From Nibrella viscosa (lineage in GTDB: Bacteria > Bacteroidota > Bacteroidia > Cytophagales > Spirosomataceae), in NCBI RefSeq assembly GCF_039541875.1, contig NZ_BAABHB010000004.1:62001-126000 (forward strand): a DNA stretch of 64,000 nt. The letters run 5' to 3'. The notes below the pieces were generated by a model. The model did not search any database and had not been told where the DNA came from. It was given only the letters and a program-made list of their open reading frames with translations. The position numbers and the translations under genes are program-made. Numbering within the stretch: position 1 is the stretch's first letter; each line of letters opens with the position of its first letter. Below, one piece after another: positions 32,179 through 40,646 of this stretch.

Positions 32179-32894
32179 AGCAACCCTTCCAGCTTCTCCT
32201 CAATCTCGGCGATGGAGTGGAAGAGTTGTTCGTACGACTCAATCACGAAATACTGGTCCTGGTAGCGGTCAATGATGTAGGGGGTGCGCAGCAGCGTCTC
32301 TACATGGTAGGGTATCCGCTTCGGCACCTCGCTGTAGAGGCTGTAGGAGGTCTCACCAACCGACGACAGAATGCCGCCCCCGTAAATCTTCAGGTGCCCG
32401 TCTTCCTGAATCAGTCCGAACTCAACGGTGTACCAGTACAGCCGCGAAATCATCTCGATAGCCTCGTCGTAGTCGATGAACCGCAGCGCAATCCGGCTCA
32501 ACGCGGCCAGAAAGTCGCAGAACGACTGGTTCGACAGCAGCGGCACATGCCCGAAGGTATCATGAAACATATCCGGTTCCTGCAAATACTCGAGCTGATC
32601 GCGCCGGCGCAGCCAGGTCGTGGCCGGGAAGTTGCGGTTCGCCATCAGCTCAAAAAATTCCTTGTTAGGAATCAGCCCTGGTACGGCCGAAACCCGCCAG
32701 CCGGTCAGTTGCTGCAAGCGGGGATTCAGATCCCGCTCAAAATGGGGAATGTGGTCGGCCACAAACCCTGTCTTCCTAATGCCCTCCAGGTACGCCTGAC
32801 TGGCTTTGCCCGGCAATTGCGCCATCTGCCGCTCAAACAGAATGCGCCAGACTTCCTGGTCGTCGGGGGTGTATTGGTTATAGTCTTGAGTCAT
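32169..32894 (-). CDS. phhA: Phenylalanine 4-monooxygenase
   Basis: Single catalytic-domain enzyme of 241 residues, the usual bacterial form. It hydroxylates phenylalanine to tyrosine with tetrahydropterin and iron. The 2-His-1-Glu ligands are H111 and H116 (FHDTFGHVP) and E158 (WYTVEFGLI). The PGLIP segment near 72-76 matches the pterin site. It feeds the HPPD and homogentisate steps encoded just upstream on the same strand. A pterin-4a-carbinolamine dehydratase is not in the window. Confidence 0.95.
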   Translation of the reverse strand: MTQDYNQYTPDDQEVWRILFERQMAQLPGKASQAYLEGIRKTGFVADHIPHFERDLNPRLQQLTGWRVSAVPGLIPNKEFFELMANRNFPATTWLRRRDQLEYLQEPDMFHDTFGHVPLLSNQSFCDFLAALSRIALRFIDYDEAIEMISRLYWYTVEFGLIQEDGHLKIYGGGILSSVGETSYSLYSEVPKRIPYHVETLLRTPYIIDRYQDQYFVIESYEQLFHSIAEIEEKLEGLLVL

Positions 32895-32906
32895 TGTTGT
32901 TTGAGG

Positions 32907-33037
32907 TTTGAGGTTTGAGCGGGGCCGCCCGGCGGTTTGAAGTTTGAGATTAGAGCGGATTCGCTTTAGGTATCATATTTGGTCGACCTTTTAACCTCAA
33001 ACTTTAAACCGCTGGGCGGCCCCGCTCAAACTTCAAA
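32907..33037. repeat. 42-nt palindromic arms between PAH and HPPD genes
   Basis: Arms 32907-32948 and 32996-33037 pair at 39 positions, and the remaining three are G-U pairs. The GC-rich centre (GAGCGGGGCCGCCC) is flanked by TTTGAAGTTTGAG-like words. The loop is 47 bases. It lies in the gap between HPPD stop (33042) and PAH start (32894). Confidence 0.8.
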
Positions 33038-33041
33038 TGAA

Positions 33042-34175
33042 TTAAAGCGTTCCCCGCAACTCCTGCTCGCGTTCAATGGCTTCGAATAAGGCTTTGAAGT
33101 TGCCTTTGCCAAAGGATTTGGCTCCCTTCCGCTGGATAATTTCGAAAAACAGCGTTGGGCGTGGACAAATGGGCTTCGTGAAAAGCTGGAGCAGATACCC
33201 CTCTTCGTCGCGGTCGACCAGGATGCCCAGCGGCCGCAGCGTTTCTATTTCTTCGTCAATGTTGCCAACCCGGTCGAGCAGGTCGTCGTAGTAGGTGTCG
33301 GGTACTTTCAGGAACTCGACACCCCGGTCGCGCAGAGCCATTACGGTCTCTACAATATTGTCGGTGGCCACGGCGATATGCTGCACGCCCGAGCCGCCGT
33401 AAAAATCAAGGTATTCTTCGACCTGCGACTTTTTCTTGCCTTCGGCCGGCTCGTTGATGGGGAATTTGATGCGCCCGTTACCGTTGCTCATTACCTTGCT
33501 CATCAGGGCGGTATAGTCGGTCGAGATGTCTTTGTCGTCGAACGAGATAAGCTGCTTGAAGCCCATGATGTTGGCGTAGAAGTTGACCCATTCGTTCATT
33601 TCGTTCCAGCCGACGTTACCCACCATATGGTCGACATACTTCAGGCCCACCGGCTTCGGCCGGTAATGCGGGTTCCATTCGGTAAATCCAGGCATGAACA
33701 TACCGGTGTACCCGCTGCGCTCCACAAAAATATGAACGGTATCACCGTAGGTATGGATACCCGAGCGGACGATGTAGCCATGCTCGTCTTCCTCGCGGGT
33801 TGGCTGCATAAACGGTTTGGCACCGCGCCGGGTGGTCTCCTCAAAGGCGGCCGTGGCATCGTCTACCCAGAGGGCAATAACCCGAACACCATCGCCATGC
33901 TGATCGATGTGTCGGCCGATGTCGGTGCCGCCTTTCAGCGGAGAGGTCAGCACCAGCCGGACCTTGTCCTGCACCAATACATACGATTCGCGGTCTTTCA
34001 AACCGGTTTCCAGACCGGCATGGGCCAGCGGCTGAAAACCAAAGGCGGTCTGGAAGTAATGTGCTGCCTGTTTGGCATTGCTTACGTACAGTTCCAGGTA
34101 ATCGGTGCCGTTCAGCGGCAGAAAGTCCTCCGCGTCGGGCGTCAGGAGGGTTTCGTTGGTGTCAAATGCTTGCAT
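33042..34175 (-). CDS. hppD: 4-hydroxyphenylpyruvate dioxygenase
   Basis: Protein of 377 residues made of two VOC-type halves. It converts 4-hydroxyphenylpyruvate to homogentisate with Fe(II). The ligands are H183 (YVDHMVGN), H266 (GVQHIAVAT) and E345 (FFEIIQRKG); GAKSFGKGNFKALFEAIE is the typical C-terminal helix. It is encoded between homogentisate dioxygenase and phenylalanine hydroxylase on the minus strand. The aminotransferase that makes its substrate is not in the window. Confidence 0.97.
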   Translation of the reverse strand: MQAFDTNETLLTPDAEDFLPLNGTDYLELYVSNAKQAAHYFQTAFGFQPLAHAGLETGLKDRESYVLVQDKVRLVLTSPLKGGTDIGRHIDQHGDGVRVIALWVDDATAAFEETTRRGAKPFMQPTREEDEHGYIVRSGIHTYGDTVHIFVERSGYTGMFMPGFTEWNPHYRPKPVGLKYVDHMVGNVGWNEMNEWVNFYANIMGFKQLISFDDKDISTDYTALMSKVMSNGNGRIKFPINEPAEGKKKSQVEEYLDFYGGSGVQHIAVATDNIVETVMALRDRGVEFLKVPDTYYDDLLDRVGNIDEEIETLRPLGILVDRDEEGYLLQLFTKPICPRPTLFFEIIQRKGAKSFGKGNFKALFEAIEREQELRGTL

Positions 34176-34204
34176 ATCTGTTTGTTGATAAAGTGGAGAG
34201 GTGG

Positions 34205-34280
34205 TTGATTGGGTAACTGGTTCATTGGTTGGCTAGCAGTAGACCGATAAACCAGTTAACCAATGAACTAATCAACCAAT
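34205..34280. repeat. Inverted repeat between hmgA and hppD
   Basis: The core GTTCATTGGTT (34220-34230) and AACCAATGAAC (34258-34268) is perfect; further GGTTGATTGG-like words extend each arm imperfectly to about 34205 and 34280. It sits between the homogentisate dioxygenase and HPPD genes. Confidence 0.6.
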
Positions 34281-35443
34281 CAAGCACCCTCCAGCCACGA
34301 TTTATAATATTTCCCATCATCAATCCGCATGGCCTGCTCCGTCAGCATCAGCGGGCGGAAGGTATCGACCATGACGGCGTACTCCTGCGTTTCTTTTTTA
34401 CCGATACTCCGCTCCATAGCGCCGGGGTGAGGCCCGTGCGGAATACCACCGGGATGCAGTGTAATATGTCCTTTGGCGATATCGTTGCGGCTCATAAAGT
34501 CGCCGTCTACATAGTATAACACCTCATCGGAGTCGATGTTGGAGTGGTTGTACGGGGCCGGTATGGCCTTCGGGTGGTAGTCGTACAGCCGGGGGCAGAA
34601 CGAGCAGACCACAAACGCATCCGTCTGAAACGTCTGGTGTACCGGGGGCGGCTGGTGAATACGGCCCGTTATCGGCTCGAAATTGAAAATAGAGAAGCCA
34701 TACGGGAAGTTGTAACCGTCCCAGCCCACCACGTCGAACGGGTGGGAGGCATACACCAGCGAGTGGAGGGAGCCCTGTTTCTTGATCTTCATCAGAAACT
34801 CGCCTTTCTCGTCGTGCGTCTCCAGGTCACGGGGCAGAATAAAATCCCGCTCGCTGAAGGGTGAATGCTCCAGCAACTGCCCGAAGTGGTTCCGGTAGCG
34901 TTTGGGCGTGTAGATCGGCGTGTGCGATTCCAGAAACAGTAGCCGGTTATCGTCCGTGTCGAACTCGATCTGGTAGATCATGCCCCTCGGAATAACCAGG
35001 TAGTCGCCGTATTCAAAAGGGATAGTGCCGAGCATCGTCCGCAGCTTGCCGGAACCCCGGTGGATAAACAGCATCTCGTCGGAGTCGGCGTTCTTATAGA
35101 AGTAGTCGGTCAGCGACCGGCGCGGAGCGGCCAGACCGAAGATGACATCTTTGTTGACCAGCAGCGGCACCCGGCTCTCAATAAAATCATCGGTCGGGGC
35201 AATGTCAAAGCCGACGAGCTTACGCGAGAGCATGTTTTTCTCCACCGCCACCTTCGGCTCCATATTCACGCTCTCCAGCACCTCTTTCACCATGGTAGGC
35301 CGGTAGATATGGTACAGCAGCGACGACATTCCGTCGAACCCGATGGTGCCGAACAACTGCTCGTAGTACAAGCCCCCGTCCGGTTTCTCAAACTGAGTAT
35401 GCCGTTTGGGAGGAATCTGACCGAGTGTATGGTAGAATGGCAT
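34280..35443 (-). CDS. hmgA: Homogentisate 1,2-dioxygenase
   Basis: Cupin-type dioxygenase of 387 residues that opens homogentisate to maleylacetoacetate. Typical segments are QEIPPKRHTQFEKPDG-like N-terminus, QYGDYLVIPRGMIYQIE-like cupin (EYGDYLVIPRGMIYQIEFD), PFDVVGWDGYNFPY, and the iron site region TLHPGGIPHGPHPGAMERSIG, which has two of the metal ligands. It is the first gene of the minus-strand catabolic run, followed by hppD, phhA, marR, fahA and the flavin reductase. A structured leader (35461-35518) precedes it. Confidence 0.95.
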   Translation of the reverse strand: MPFYHTLGQIPPKRHTQFEKPDGGLYYEQLFGTIGFDGMSSLLYHIYRPTMVKEVLESVNMEPKVAVEKNMLSRKLVGFDIAPTDDFIESRVPLLVNKDVIFGLAAPRRSLTDYFYKNADSDEMLFIHRGSGKLRTMLGTIPFEYGDYLVIPRGMIYQIEFDTDDNRLLFLESHTPIYTPKRYRNHFGQLLEHSPFSERDFILPRDLETHDEKGEFLMKIKKQGSLHSLVYASHPFDVVGWDGYNFPYGFSIFNFEPITGRIHQPPPVHQTFQTDAFVVCSFCPRLYDYHPKAIPAPYNHSNIDSDEVLYYVDGDFMSRNDIAKGHITLHPGGIPHGPHPGAMERSIGKKETQEYAVMVDTFRPLMLTEQAMRIDDGKYYKSWLEGA

Positions 35444-35777
35444 GGGGTTACATAAGTTTTGGCAGAGATCCCAATGAGTTTATCCTAACCAGGTTAGCCC
35501 AATGAAGGTATCTCTGCCACGTTTATTGATGAAGTATAATTTAGTTGCTTTGGCAACTATTGTTTTGCTTACAATTATAACACTAATTTCCTGATTGTAT
35601 AACAATTCCAATAAACATTTTTCAGGATTTATGATTAAGCGGCTTCCGGTAGCCTTAAAAACCTACGTTAGGTTAGCTGGATTGCTTTTTACTAACTTTG
35701 GCGCCCACTAACCAGTTAACCAATCAACCTGGTAACGAATTAACCGGGAACTTACTCAAACGCACAACATAACGGGA
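35444..35777. promoter_or_regulatory. hmgA leader hairpin and divergent promoter region
   Basis: Outer arms GGCAGAGAT (35461-35469) and ATCTCTGCC (35510-35518) enclose a perfect palindrome CTAACC-A-GGTTAG (35485-35497), and CCCAATGA occurs twice inside. On the minus strand this ends 18 bases before the hmgA ATG. It may be an operator, or an RNA structure controlling translation. On the plus strand TAACTTTG (35693-35700) with TTAG 16 bases upstream is a candidate promoter for the nucleotidyltransferase gene at 35778. Confidence 0.5.
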
Positions 35778-36677
35778 ATGCAACCTACTCTTCTTATTCT
35801 GGCTGCGGGCATGGGCAGCCGCTACGGAGGCATCAAACAGCTTGATCAGTTCGGCCCCAACGGCGAAACCATTATCGACTACTCGCTCTTCGACGCCATC
35901 CGGGCGGGATTTGGTAAGGTCGTATTCATCATCCGTGACGAGTTGCGGGACGATTTTGAGGAAATATTCAAGCCGAAGCTGGACGGCCGCATTGCCTATG
36001 ATTACGCCATTCAGAGCCTGCAATCGTATGTGCCGGCCGAACTGGGCACAGTGCAGCGCACTAAACCCTGGGGAACCGGTCACGCCATGCTCTGCGCCTG
36101 GGAGCAGACCGACACACCCTTTGCGGTCATCAACGCCGATGATTTTTACGGATTAGAGGCTTTTCAGATACTGGGCAATTTTCTGCAAAACGATACCAAC
36201 GACCACCTGCACGCCATGGTCGGCTACGAGGTGCAGAATACCCTCTCCGAGTATGGTTCCGTATCCCGCGGGGTTTGTGCTGTAGACGATACCGGGAACC
36301 TGGCATCGGTAGTTGAGCGGACGAAGATTTACGAGAAAGACGGGCAGATTGTGTACGAAGAGGCCGAAGGCCTGACGCCGTTAACGCCGGATACACCGGT
36401 ATCGATGAATTTCTGGGGCTTCAAACCGTCGGTGTTTCCGCTGGTGCAGCGGCAATTTGAGGAGTATGCCCGACTGAATTTCGACGCGCCGAAAGCCGAG
36501 TTTTATATTCCAACGGTGATGACGGCGCTCATTCAGAACGATCAGGGAGCCTGCAAGGTATTCCGGAGCCGGTCGGAGTGGTTCGGGGTCACCTATCCGG
36601 AAGACAAACCGATGGTGCAGGCATCCCTGAAACGACTACACGAATCCGGCAAATACCCGGCCAACCTGTGGGTGTAA
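35778..36677 (+). CDS. Nucleotidyltransferase family protein (sugar-1-phosphate type)
   Basis: Protein of 299 residues with the GT-A nucleotidyltransferase signature LILAAGMGSRYGGIKQLDQFG at the N-terminus and INADDFYG near 115-122, where the aspartates hold Mg. The C-terminal half GSVSRGVCAVDDTG and FWGFKPSVFP fits sugar-nucleotide pyrophosphorylases. It probably makes an NDP-sugar from a sugar-1-phosphate and NTP in the cytoplasm. The exact sugar is not identified. It is transcribed alone and ends at a strong hairpin. Confidence 0.85.
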   Translation: MQPTLLILAAGMGSRYGGIKQLDQFGPNGETIIDYSLFDAIRAGFGKVVFIIRDELRDDFEEIFKPKLDGRIAYDYAIQSLQSYVPAELGTVQRTKPWGTGHAMLCAWEQTDTPFAVINADDFYGLEAFQILGNFLQNDTNDHLHAMVGYEVQNTLSEYGSVSRGVCAVDDTGNLASVVERTKIYEKDGQIVYEEAEGLTPLTPDTPVSMNFWGFKPSVFPLVQRQFEEYARLNFDAPKAEFYIPTVMTALIQNDQGACKVFRSRSEWFGVTYPEDKPMVQASLKRLHESGKYPANLWV

Positions 36678-36686
36678 GGTAAAACG

Positions 36687-36718
36687 TTTCCTGACGGGCG
36701 TGATGGCCCGTCAGGAAA
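36687..36718. terminator. 13-bp hairpin terminator between convergent genes
   Basis: Arms TTTCCTGACGGGC (36687-36699) and GCCCGTCAGGAAA (36706-36718) are perfect, with a GTGATG loop. It lies between the nucleotidyltransferase stop and the stop of the small membrane gene. The A/T ends give a short U-run in both directions. Confidence 0.85.
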
Positions 36719-36728
36719 TCAGAATCTG

Positions 36729-36914
36729 TCACTCGGCTGCGTCCCGGGTCGTGCGAATCAGACTAATCCCGGTGAAGAAGAAAATACCACCTAAAACAGC
36801 ATAAACAATAGATGCCTGTGCAACACCACCCTGCATCATATCCATACCACCGTAAATCAAGCCGACGATGCCCAGCAGCGTCAGGATTATACCAAAAGTT
36901 CGTTTGACATTCAT
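36729..36914 (-). CDS. Small two-helix membrane protein
   Basis: Protein of 61 residues with two hydrophobic helices (about 7-26 and 36-54), separated by a short loop GGMDMMQGGVAQ. The charged C-terminus RTTRDAAE should be cytoplasmic. The length and motif RTFGIILTLLGIVGLIYG fit small DUF3185-like membrane proteins of unknown function. It stands alone opposite the nucleotidyltransferase gene. Confidence 0.65.
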   Translation of the reverse strand: MNVKRTFGIILTLLGIVGLIYGGMDMMQGGVAQASIVYAVLGGIFFFTGISLIRTTRDAAE

Positions 36915-37048
36915 ACGTTGAGTTGTTTATGTTTGACTGAACACCTAAAAGTGTCGGAATAGATAACCAAATTCAAGGCTAATAGTCCCGGAAAATTAGT
37001 AACCGGCATTTGGCAAGTCCCTTGTATAACGGTTTGACCACCCACTAC

Positions 37049-37402
37049 ATGACTAACTTTTTTGACCGCAGGCTACTGCTGAACGGCTATATAACCCTGG
37101 CGGGAAGTATTCTGCTGGTAGTCATTATTAAGATGACTACCTCGATTCACCTGCCTTTTCTGGCTGCTGCCGCTATATCGGCGGGGCTTGGTTTTATTGA
37201 ACCCCGGCGGGGTTGGTTCCTGGCTATTTTGCAGGTCGCCTTTATCTGGCTGGGGTACGAATTGTTTACGGCACCTCCGCGTACGACTGCCGATGCCGAG
37301 ATTGAAACCTTTAGTCTGTACGGCGCTATGCTGCTTACCTTCGCCGGCAGCTTTATCGGCGGCTTGCTCAAGCGGGCACTGGATAAACCAAATAGCCGCT
37401 GA
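37049..37402 (+). CDS. Multi-pass membrane protein of unknown function
   Basis: The ATG at 37049 is preferred over a TTG at 37010, which would add 13 residues. The 117-residue protein has about four hydrophobic segments (about 11-30, 33-50, 54-70 and 83-105). Polar termini and a PRRGW loop are seen. No motif for a known family was recognised. It precedes the large dehydrogenase gene by 83 bases on the same strand. Confidence 0.6.
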   Translation: MTNFFDRRLLLNGYITLAGSILLVVIIKMTTSIHLPFLAAAAISAGLGFIEPRRGWFLAILQVAFIWLGYELFTAPPRTTADAEIETFSLYGAMLLTFAGSFIGGLLKRALDKPNSR

Positions 37403-37485
37403 GCGCCCGGTTAACGACTCATCAACTTTCCCCCTCCAGGCCCCTGGTTCTGGTATAACCTCCGGATTTTTTGTAATTTTAGGGT

Positions 37486-40400
37486 ATGTTTAAGCTATCG
37501 GCTACTCCGTTTCGTGATTTAGCGCAGTCGTTTGAAGGCGACTTGTATTATAATGAGACTCCCCAGCATACCGCCCAGCGGATGCTGTACGCTACCGATG
37601 CCTCCGTTTATCAGGAGATGCCGACGGCGGTAGCACTACCCCGCACCGTCGAGGACATCAAACGGCTGGTGCGCTTCTCGAAGCAGCACGGCATCGGCTT
37701 GATCCCACGGGCGGCTGGTACCTCGCTGGCTGGTCAGGTGGTCGGGAGCGGCATTGTGGTTGACATATCCAAATACTTTGGGCAGATACTGGAGGTCAAT
37801 GTGGAAGAACGCTGGGTGCGGGTGCAGCCGGGTGTGATCCGCGACGACCTCAACGCGTTTCTAAAACCCTACGGCCTGCTATTCGGCCCGGAAACCTCTA
37901 CCGCCAGCCGGGCTATGATCGGCGGGATGATCGGCAATAACTCCTGCGGCCTGCACTCCATCATCTGGGGCACTACCCGCGACCACCTGCTGGAAGCCAA
38001 AACCATCCTCAGCGACGGAGCCGAAGTTGCCTTCGGGCCATTGACGGAGTCGGAATTCGAGGCCAAATGTCGGGGCGAAAACGTAAAAAGTCCGCTCGAA
38101 CAGCAACTCTACCAGCAAACCCGCGAGTGGCTGAGCAATCCGCACATCCAGCAAAACATCCGCGAAGGCTTCCCCAAGCCCACTGTCACCCGCCGGAACA
38201 CCGGCTACGCCGTCGACGCCCTGCTGCCGTTTTTTACCTCCTCCGTACAGCGGATTTCCAATCCGCTCATCACCGCATCCGGCGAGATCGAAGAAACTCA
38301 ACTGGAAGCCGAACAGCGGATTACCCATCCGGATCTGGACGGGTCAGCAGTTCCATATCAAGACCAGCCCGTTCCTTTCAACCTTTGCAAACTCATTGCC
38401 GGCTCCGAAGGAACTCTCTGTTTTGTAACCGAAGCCAAACTGAACCTGATACCCCTGCCGCCGAAAGAAGTAGCCCTGGTGTGTGCGCACTTCATGACCA
38501 TCCGGCAAACGCTCGAAGCTAACCTGGTGGCCCTGGCGCATCAATGTTCGGCATCGGAGGTGGTGGATGACTACATCCTGCAACTCACCAAAACGAATAT
38601 TGAGCAGGCGAAGAACCGGGTGTTTGTGGAAGGCGACCCGAAGGCCATTCTGATGGTCGAATTTCACGATGATGAGCCGGAAGGAGTACGGCGTAAGTGC
38701 GAGACTTTTATTCGATCGCTCCGGGAAAAAGGGCTCGGCTACGCGTATCCGATCCTGTACGGGGAGGACTCCAAAAAAGCGTGGGATTTGCGCAAAGCCG
38801 GTCTGGGCGTCATGTACAACATACCCGGTGAGGACAAACCGGTCAATGTGATCGAAGACTGCGCCGTAGACGTCCGCGACTTGCCCGACTTTATTGACGA
38901 ACTAGACCACATGGCCACCGAAAAGCACGGACTGCAGTTGGAGTACTCGGCTCATGCCGGTGCCGGTGAACTGCACGCCCTGGCGCTGATGAACCTCAAG
39001 ACCTCCGAAGGTCGGACAGCGTTTCGGGAGTTGCTGGTCGATACGGCTGCGCTGGTGAAGAAATACGGCGGTTCACTATCCGGCGAGCACGGCGACGGCC
39101 GGCTGCGTGGTGAGTTTATCGGCTTTATGCTGGGCGAAGAGAACTTCCAGCTTATCAGGGATACCAAGCGGCTGTGGGACCCGCAGGGGGTGTTTAATCC
39201 CGGCAAGATTGTGGATACCCCGCCGATGAATGAATTTATGCGCAGTGAGCCGGACCGGGAAGTACCACAGCCGCAAACGATCTTCGACTTCTCGGCCGAA
39301 GGCGGTTTGCTGGCCCTGGCCGAAAAATGCTCCGGCTCCGGCGATTGCCGCAAATCCGAGATTACCGGCGGTACCATGTGCCCCAGTTACATGGCTACTC
39401 GCAGCGAGCGCGATACCACGCGGGCCAGAGCCAATATGCTGCGCCATTTTTACACCAACACCGCCAAACCGTCCGACTACGACTACGAAGCCGTGAAGGA
39501 CGTGCTGGACCTGTGCATCTCCTGCAAAGGCTGCAAAGCCGAATGCCCGTCCAGCGTGGATATGGCCCGGATGAAAGCTGAGTTTACCCAGCAGCACTAC
39601 GCCGAAAAAGGCGTGCCGATGCGGGCAAGGCTGGTGGGTGACTTCACCAAAATGATGGCGCTGGCCAGCATGGCCCCCTGGGCCTACAACGCCATCTACA
39701 AAACACCCGCGCTTCGGAAAGCGGCCAACCGCATGGTTGGCTTCCACCCCGACCGCACCATGCCGCTGCTGGCCGATACAACGCTGCGGAAATGGTTTGC
39801 TGCGCGTGGGGCAAGGGGCGTGGGGCAAGGGGTAAAAAGTACAGAGCAAATAACAGTAGGTAGCACACCACAGGAATCTGTTTTACCCCCTGCCCTTAGC
39901 CCCTTGCCCCCTGCTCCTCGCCCCCTGCTCTTCTGCGATGAGTTTACCAACTACAACGACGTAGAGGTAGGGCAGAAGGCAATCTTGCTGCTGGAGCGGC
40001 TGGGCTATCGGGTAGCTATGCCGAACCATGTTGAGAGCGGCCGGACGTATCTGTCGAAGGGGTTGGTGGAAGAAGCCCGTAAGATTGCCATCCGCAACGT
40101 GACCATGCTGAAAGACGTGGTATCGGCGCAGCAGCCGCTAATCGGGCTGGAGCCGTCGGCGATTCTGACGTTCCGCGACGAATACCCCGATCTGGTGCCG
40201 TACGAACTTAAAGCGGATGCGCAGCATATTACCCACCATACCTACCTGTTTGAGGAGTGGCTGGCGCAGGAGGCCGACGCCGGGCGCATCAAACCGGAGG
40301 TATTCAATACCGACACGCGGCTGATTAAGCTGCACGGGCATTGCCACCAGAAAGCCTTATCGTCGCTGGTGCCGGTGAAAAAAATTCTGTCGCTGCCGAA

Positions 40401-40644
40401 GAACTATACCGTGCAGTTGATCCCCTCGGGCTGCTGCGGCATGGCCGGATCGTTTGGGTACGAAGTGGAGCATTATGAGGTATCGATGCAGATTGGTGAA
40501 CTGGTACTCTTTCCGACCATACGGCAGCAGCCGGAAGATGTCATCATTGCCGCCCCCGGAACGAGTTGCCGGCATCAGATCAAAGATGGTACCGGCCGTA
40601 TCGCCCGGCACCCGGCAGAAATTCTTTACGACGCCTTGCGGTAA
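37486..40644 (+). CDS. FAD/Fe-S oxidoreductase (GlcD-GlcF or D-lactate dehydrogenase type)
   Basis: Protein of 1052 residues fusing three modules. The first is an FAD_binding_4 domain (about 40-220, GIGLIPRAAGTSLAGQVVGSG), followed by FAD-oxidase_C (about 300-570). Two 4Fe-4S sites come from CSGSGDC near 620 and CISCKGCKAECP near 680. A CCG (cysteine-rich) domain ends with GHCHQKA and PSGCCGMAGSFGYE. The family oxidises D-2-hydroxy acids such as glycolate or D-lactate and passes electrons through the iron-sulfur centres. A palindromic insert encodes residues about 774-815 between the Fe-S and CCG parts. It ends two bases before the stop of the next gene on the other strand. Confidence 0.92.
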   Translation: MFKLSATPFRDLAQSFEGDLYYNETPQHTAQRMLYATDASVYQEMPTAVALPRTVEDIKRLVRFSKQHGIGLIPRAAGTSLAGQVVGSGIVVDISKYFGQILEVNVEERWVRVQPGVIRDDLNAFLKPYGLLFGPETSTASRAMIGGMIGNNSCGLHSIIWGTTRDHLLEAKTILSDGAEVAFGPLTESEFEAKCRGENVKSPLEQQLYQQTREWLSNPHIQQNIREGFPKPTVTRRNTGYAVDALLPFFTSSVQRISNPLITASGEIEETQLEAEQRITHPDLDGSAVPYQDQPVPFNLCKLIAGSEGTLCFVTEAKLNLIPLPPKEVALVCAHFMTIRQTLEANLVALAHQCSASEVVDDYILQLTKTNIEQAKNRVFVEGDPKAILMVEFHDDEPEGVRRKCETFIRSLREKGLGYAYPILYGEDSKKAWDLRKAGLGVMYNIPGEDKPVNVIEDCAVDVRDLPDFIDELDHMATEKHGLQLEYSAHAGAGELHALALMNLKTSEGRTAFRELLVDTAALVKKYGGSLSGEHGDGRLRGEFIGFMLGEENFQLIRDTKRLWDPQGVFNPGKIVDTPPMNEFMRSEPDREVPQPQTIFDFSAEGGLLALAEKCSGSGDCRKSEITGGTMCPSYMATRSERDTTRARANMLRHFYTNTAKPSDYDYEAVKDVLDLCISCKGCKAECPSSVDMARMKAEFTQQHYAEKGVPMRARLVGDFTKMMALASMAPWAYNAIYKTPALRKAANRMVGFHPDRTMPLLADTTLRKWFAARGARGVGQGVKSTEQITVGSTPQESVLPPALSPLPPAPRPLLFCDEFTNYNDVEVGQKAILLLERLGYRVAMPNHVESGRTYLSKGLVEEARKIAIRNVTMLKDVVSAQQPLIGLEPSAILTFRDEYPDLVPYELKADAQHITHHTYLFEEWLAQEADAGRIKPEVFNTDTRLIKLHGHCHQKALSSLVPVKKILSLPKNYTVQLIPSGCCGMAGSFGYEVEHYEVSMQIGELVLFPTIRQQPEDVIIAAPGTSCRHQIKDGTGRIARHPAEILYDALR
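39808..39910. repeat. Palindromic element inside the FAD/Fe-S coding sequence
   Basis: Arms 39808-39837 and 39881-39910 pair at 26 of 30 positions. They consist of GGGGCAAGGGG-type words and end in TAAAA/TTTTA, with a 43-base loop. The reading frame runs through it, adding a Gly/Pro/Ala/Val-rich linker to the protein. The overall form is like the intergenic palindromes of this window, though the sequence is different. Confidence 0.8.
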
Positions 40645-40646
40645 CG

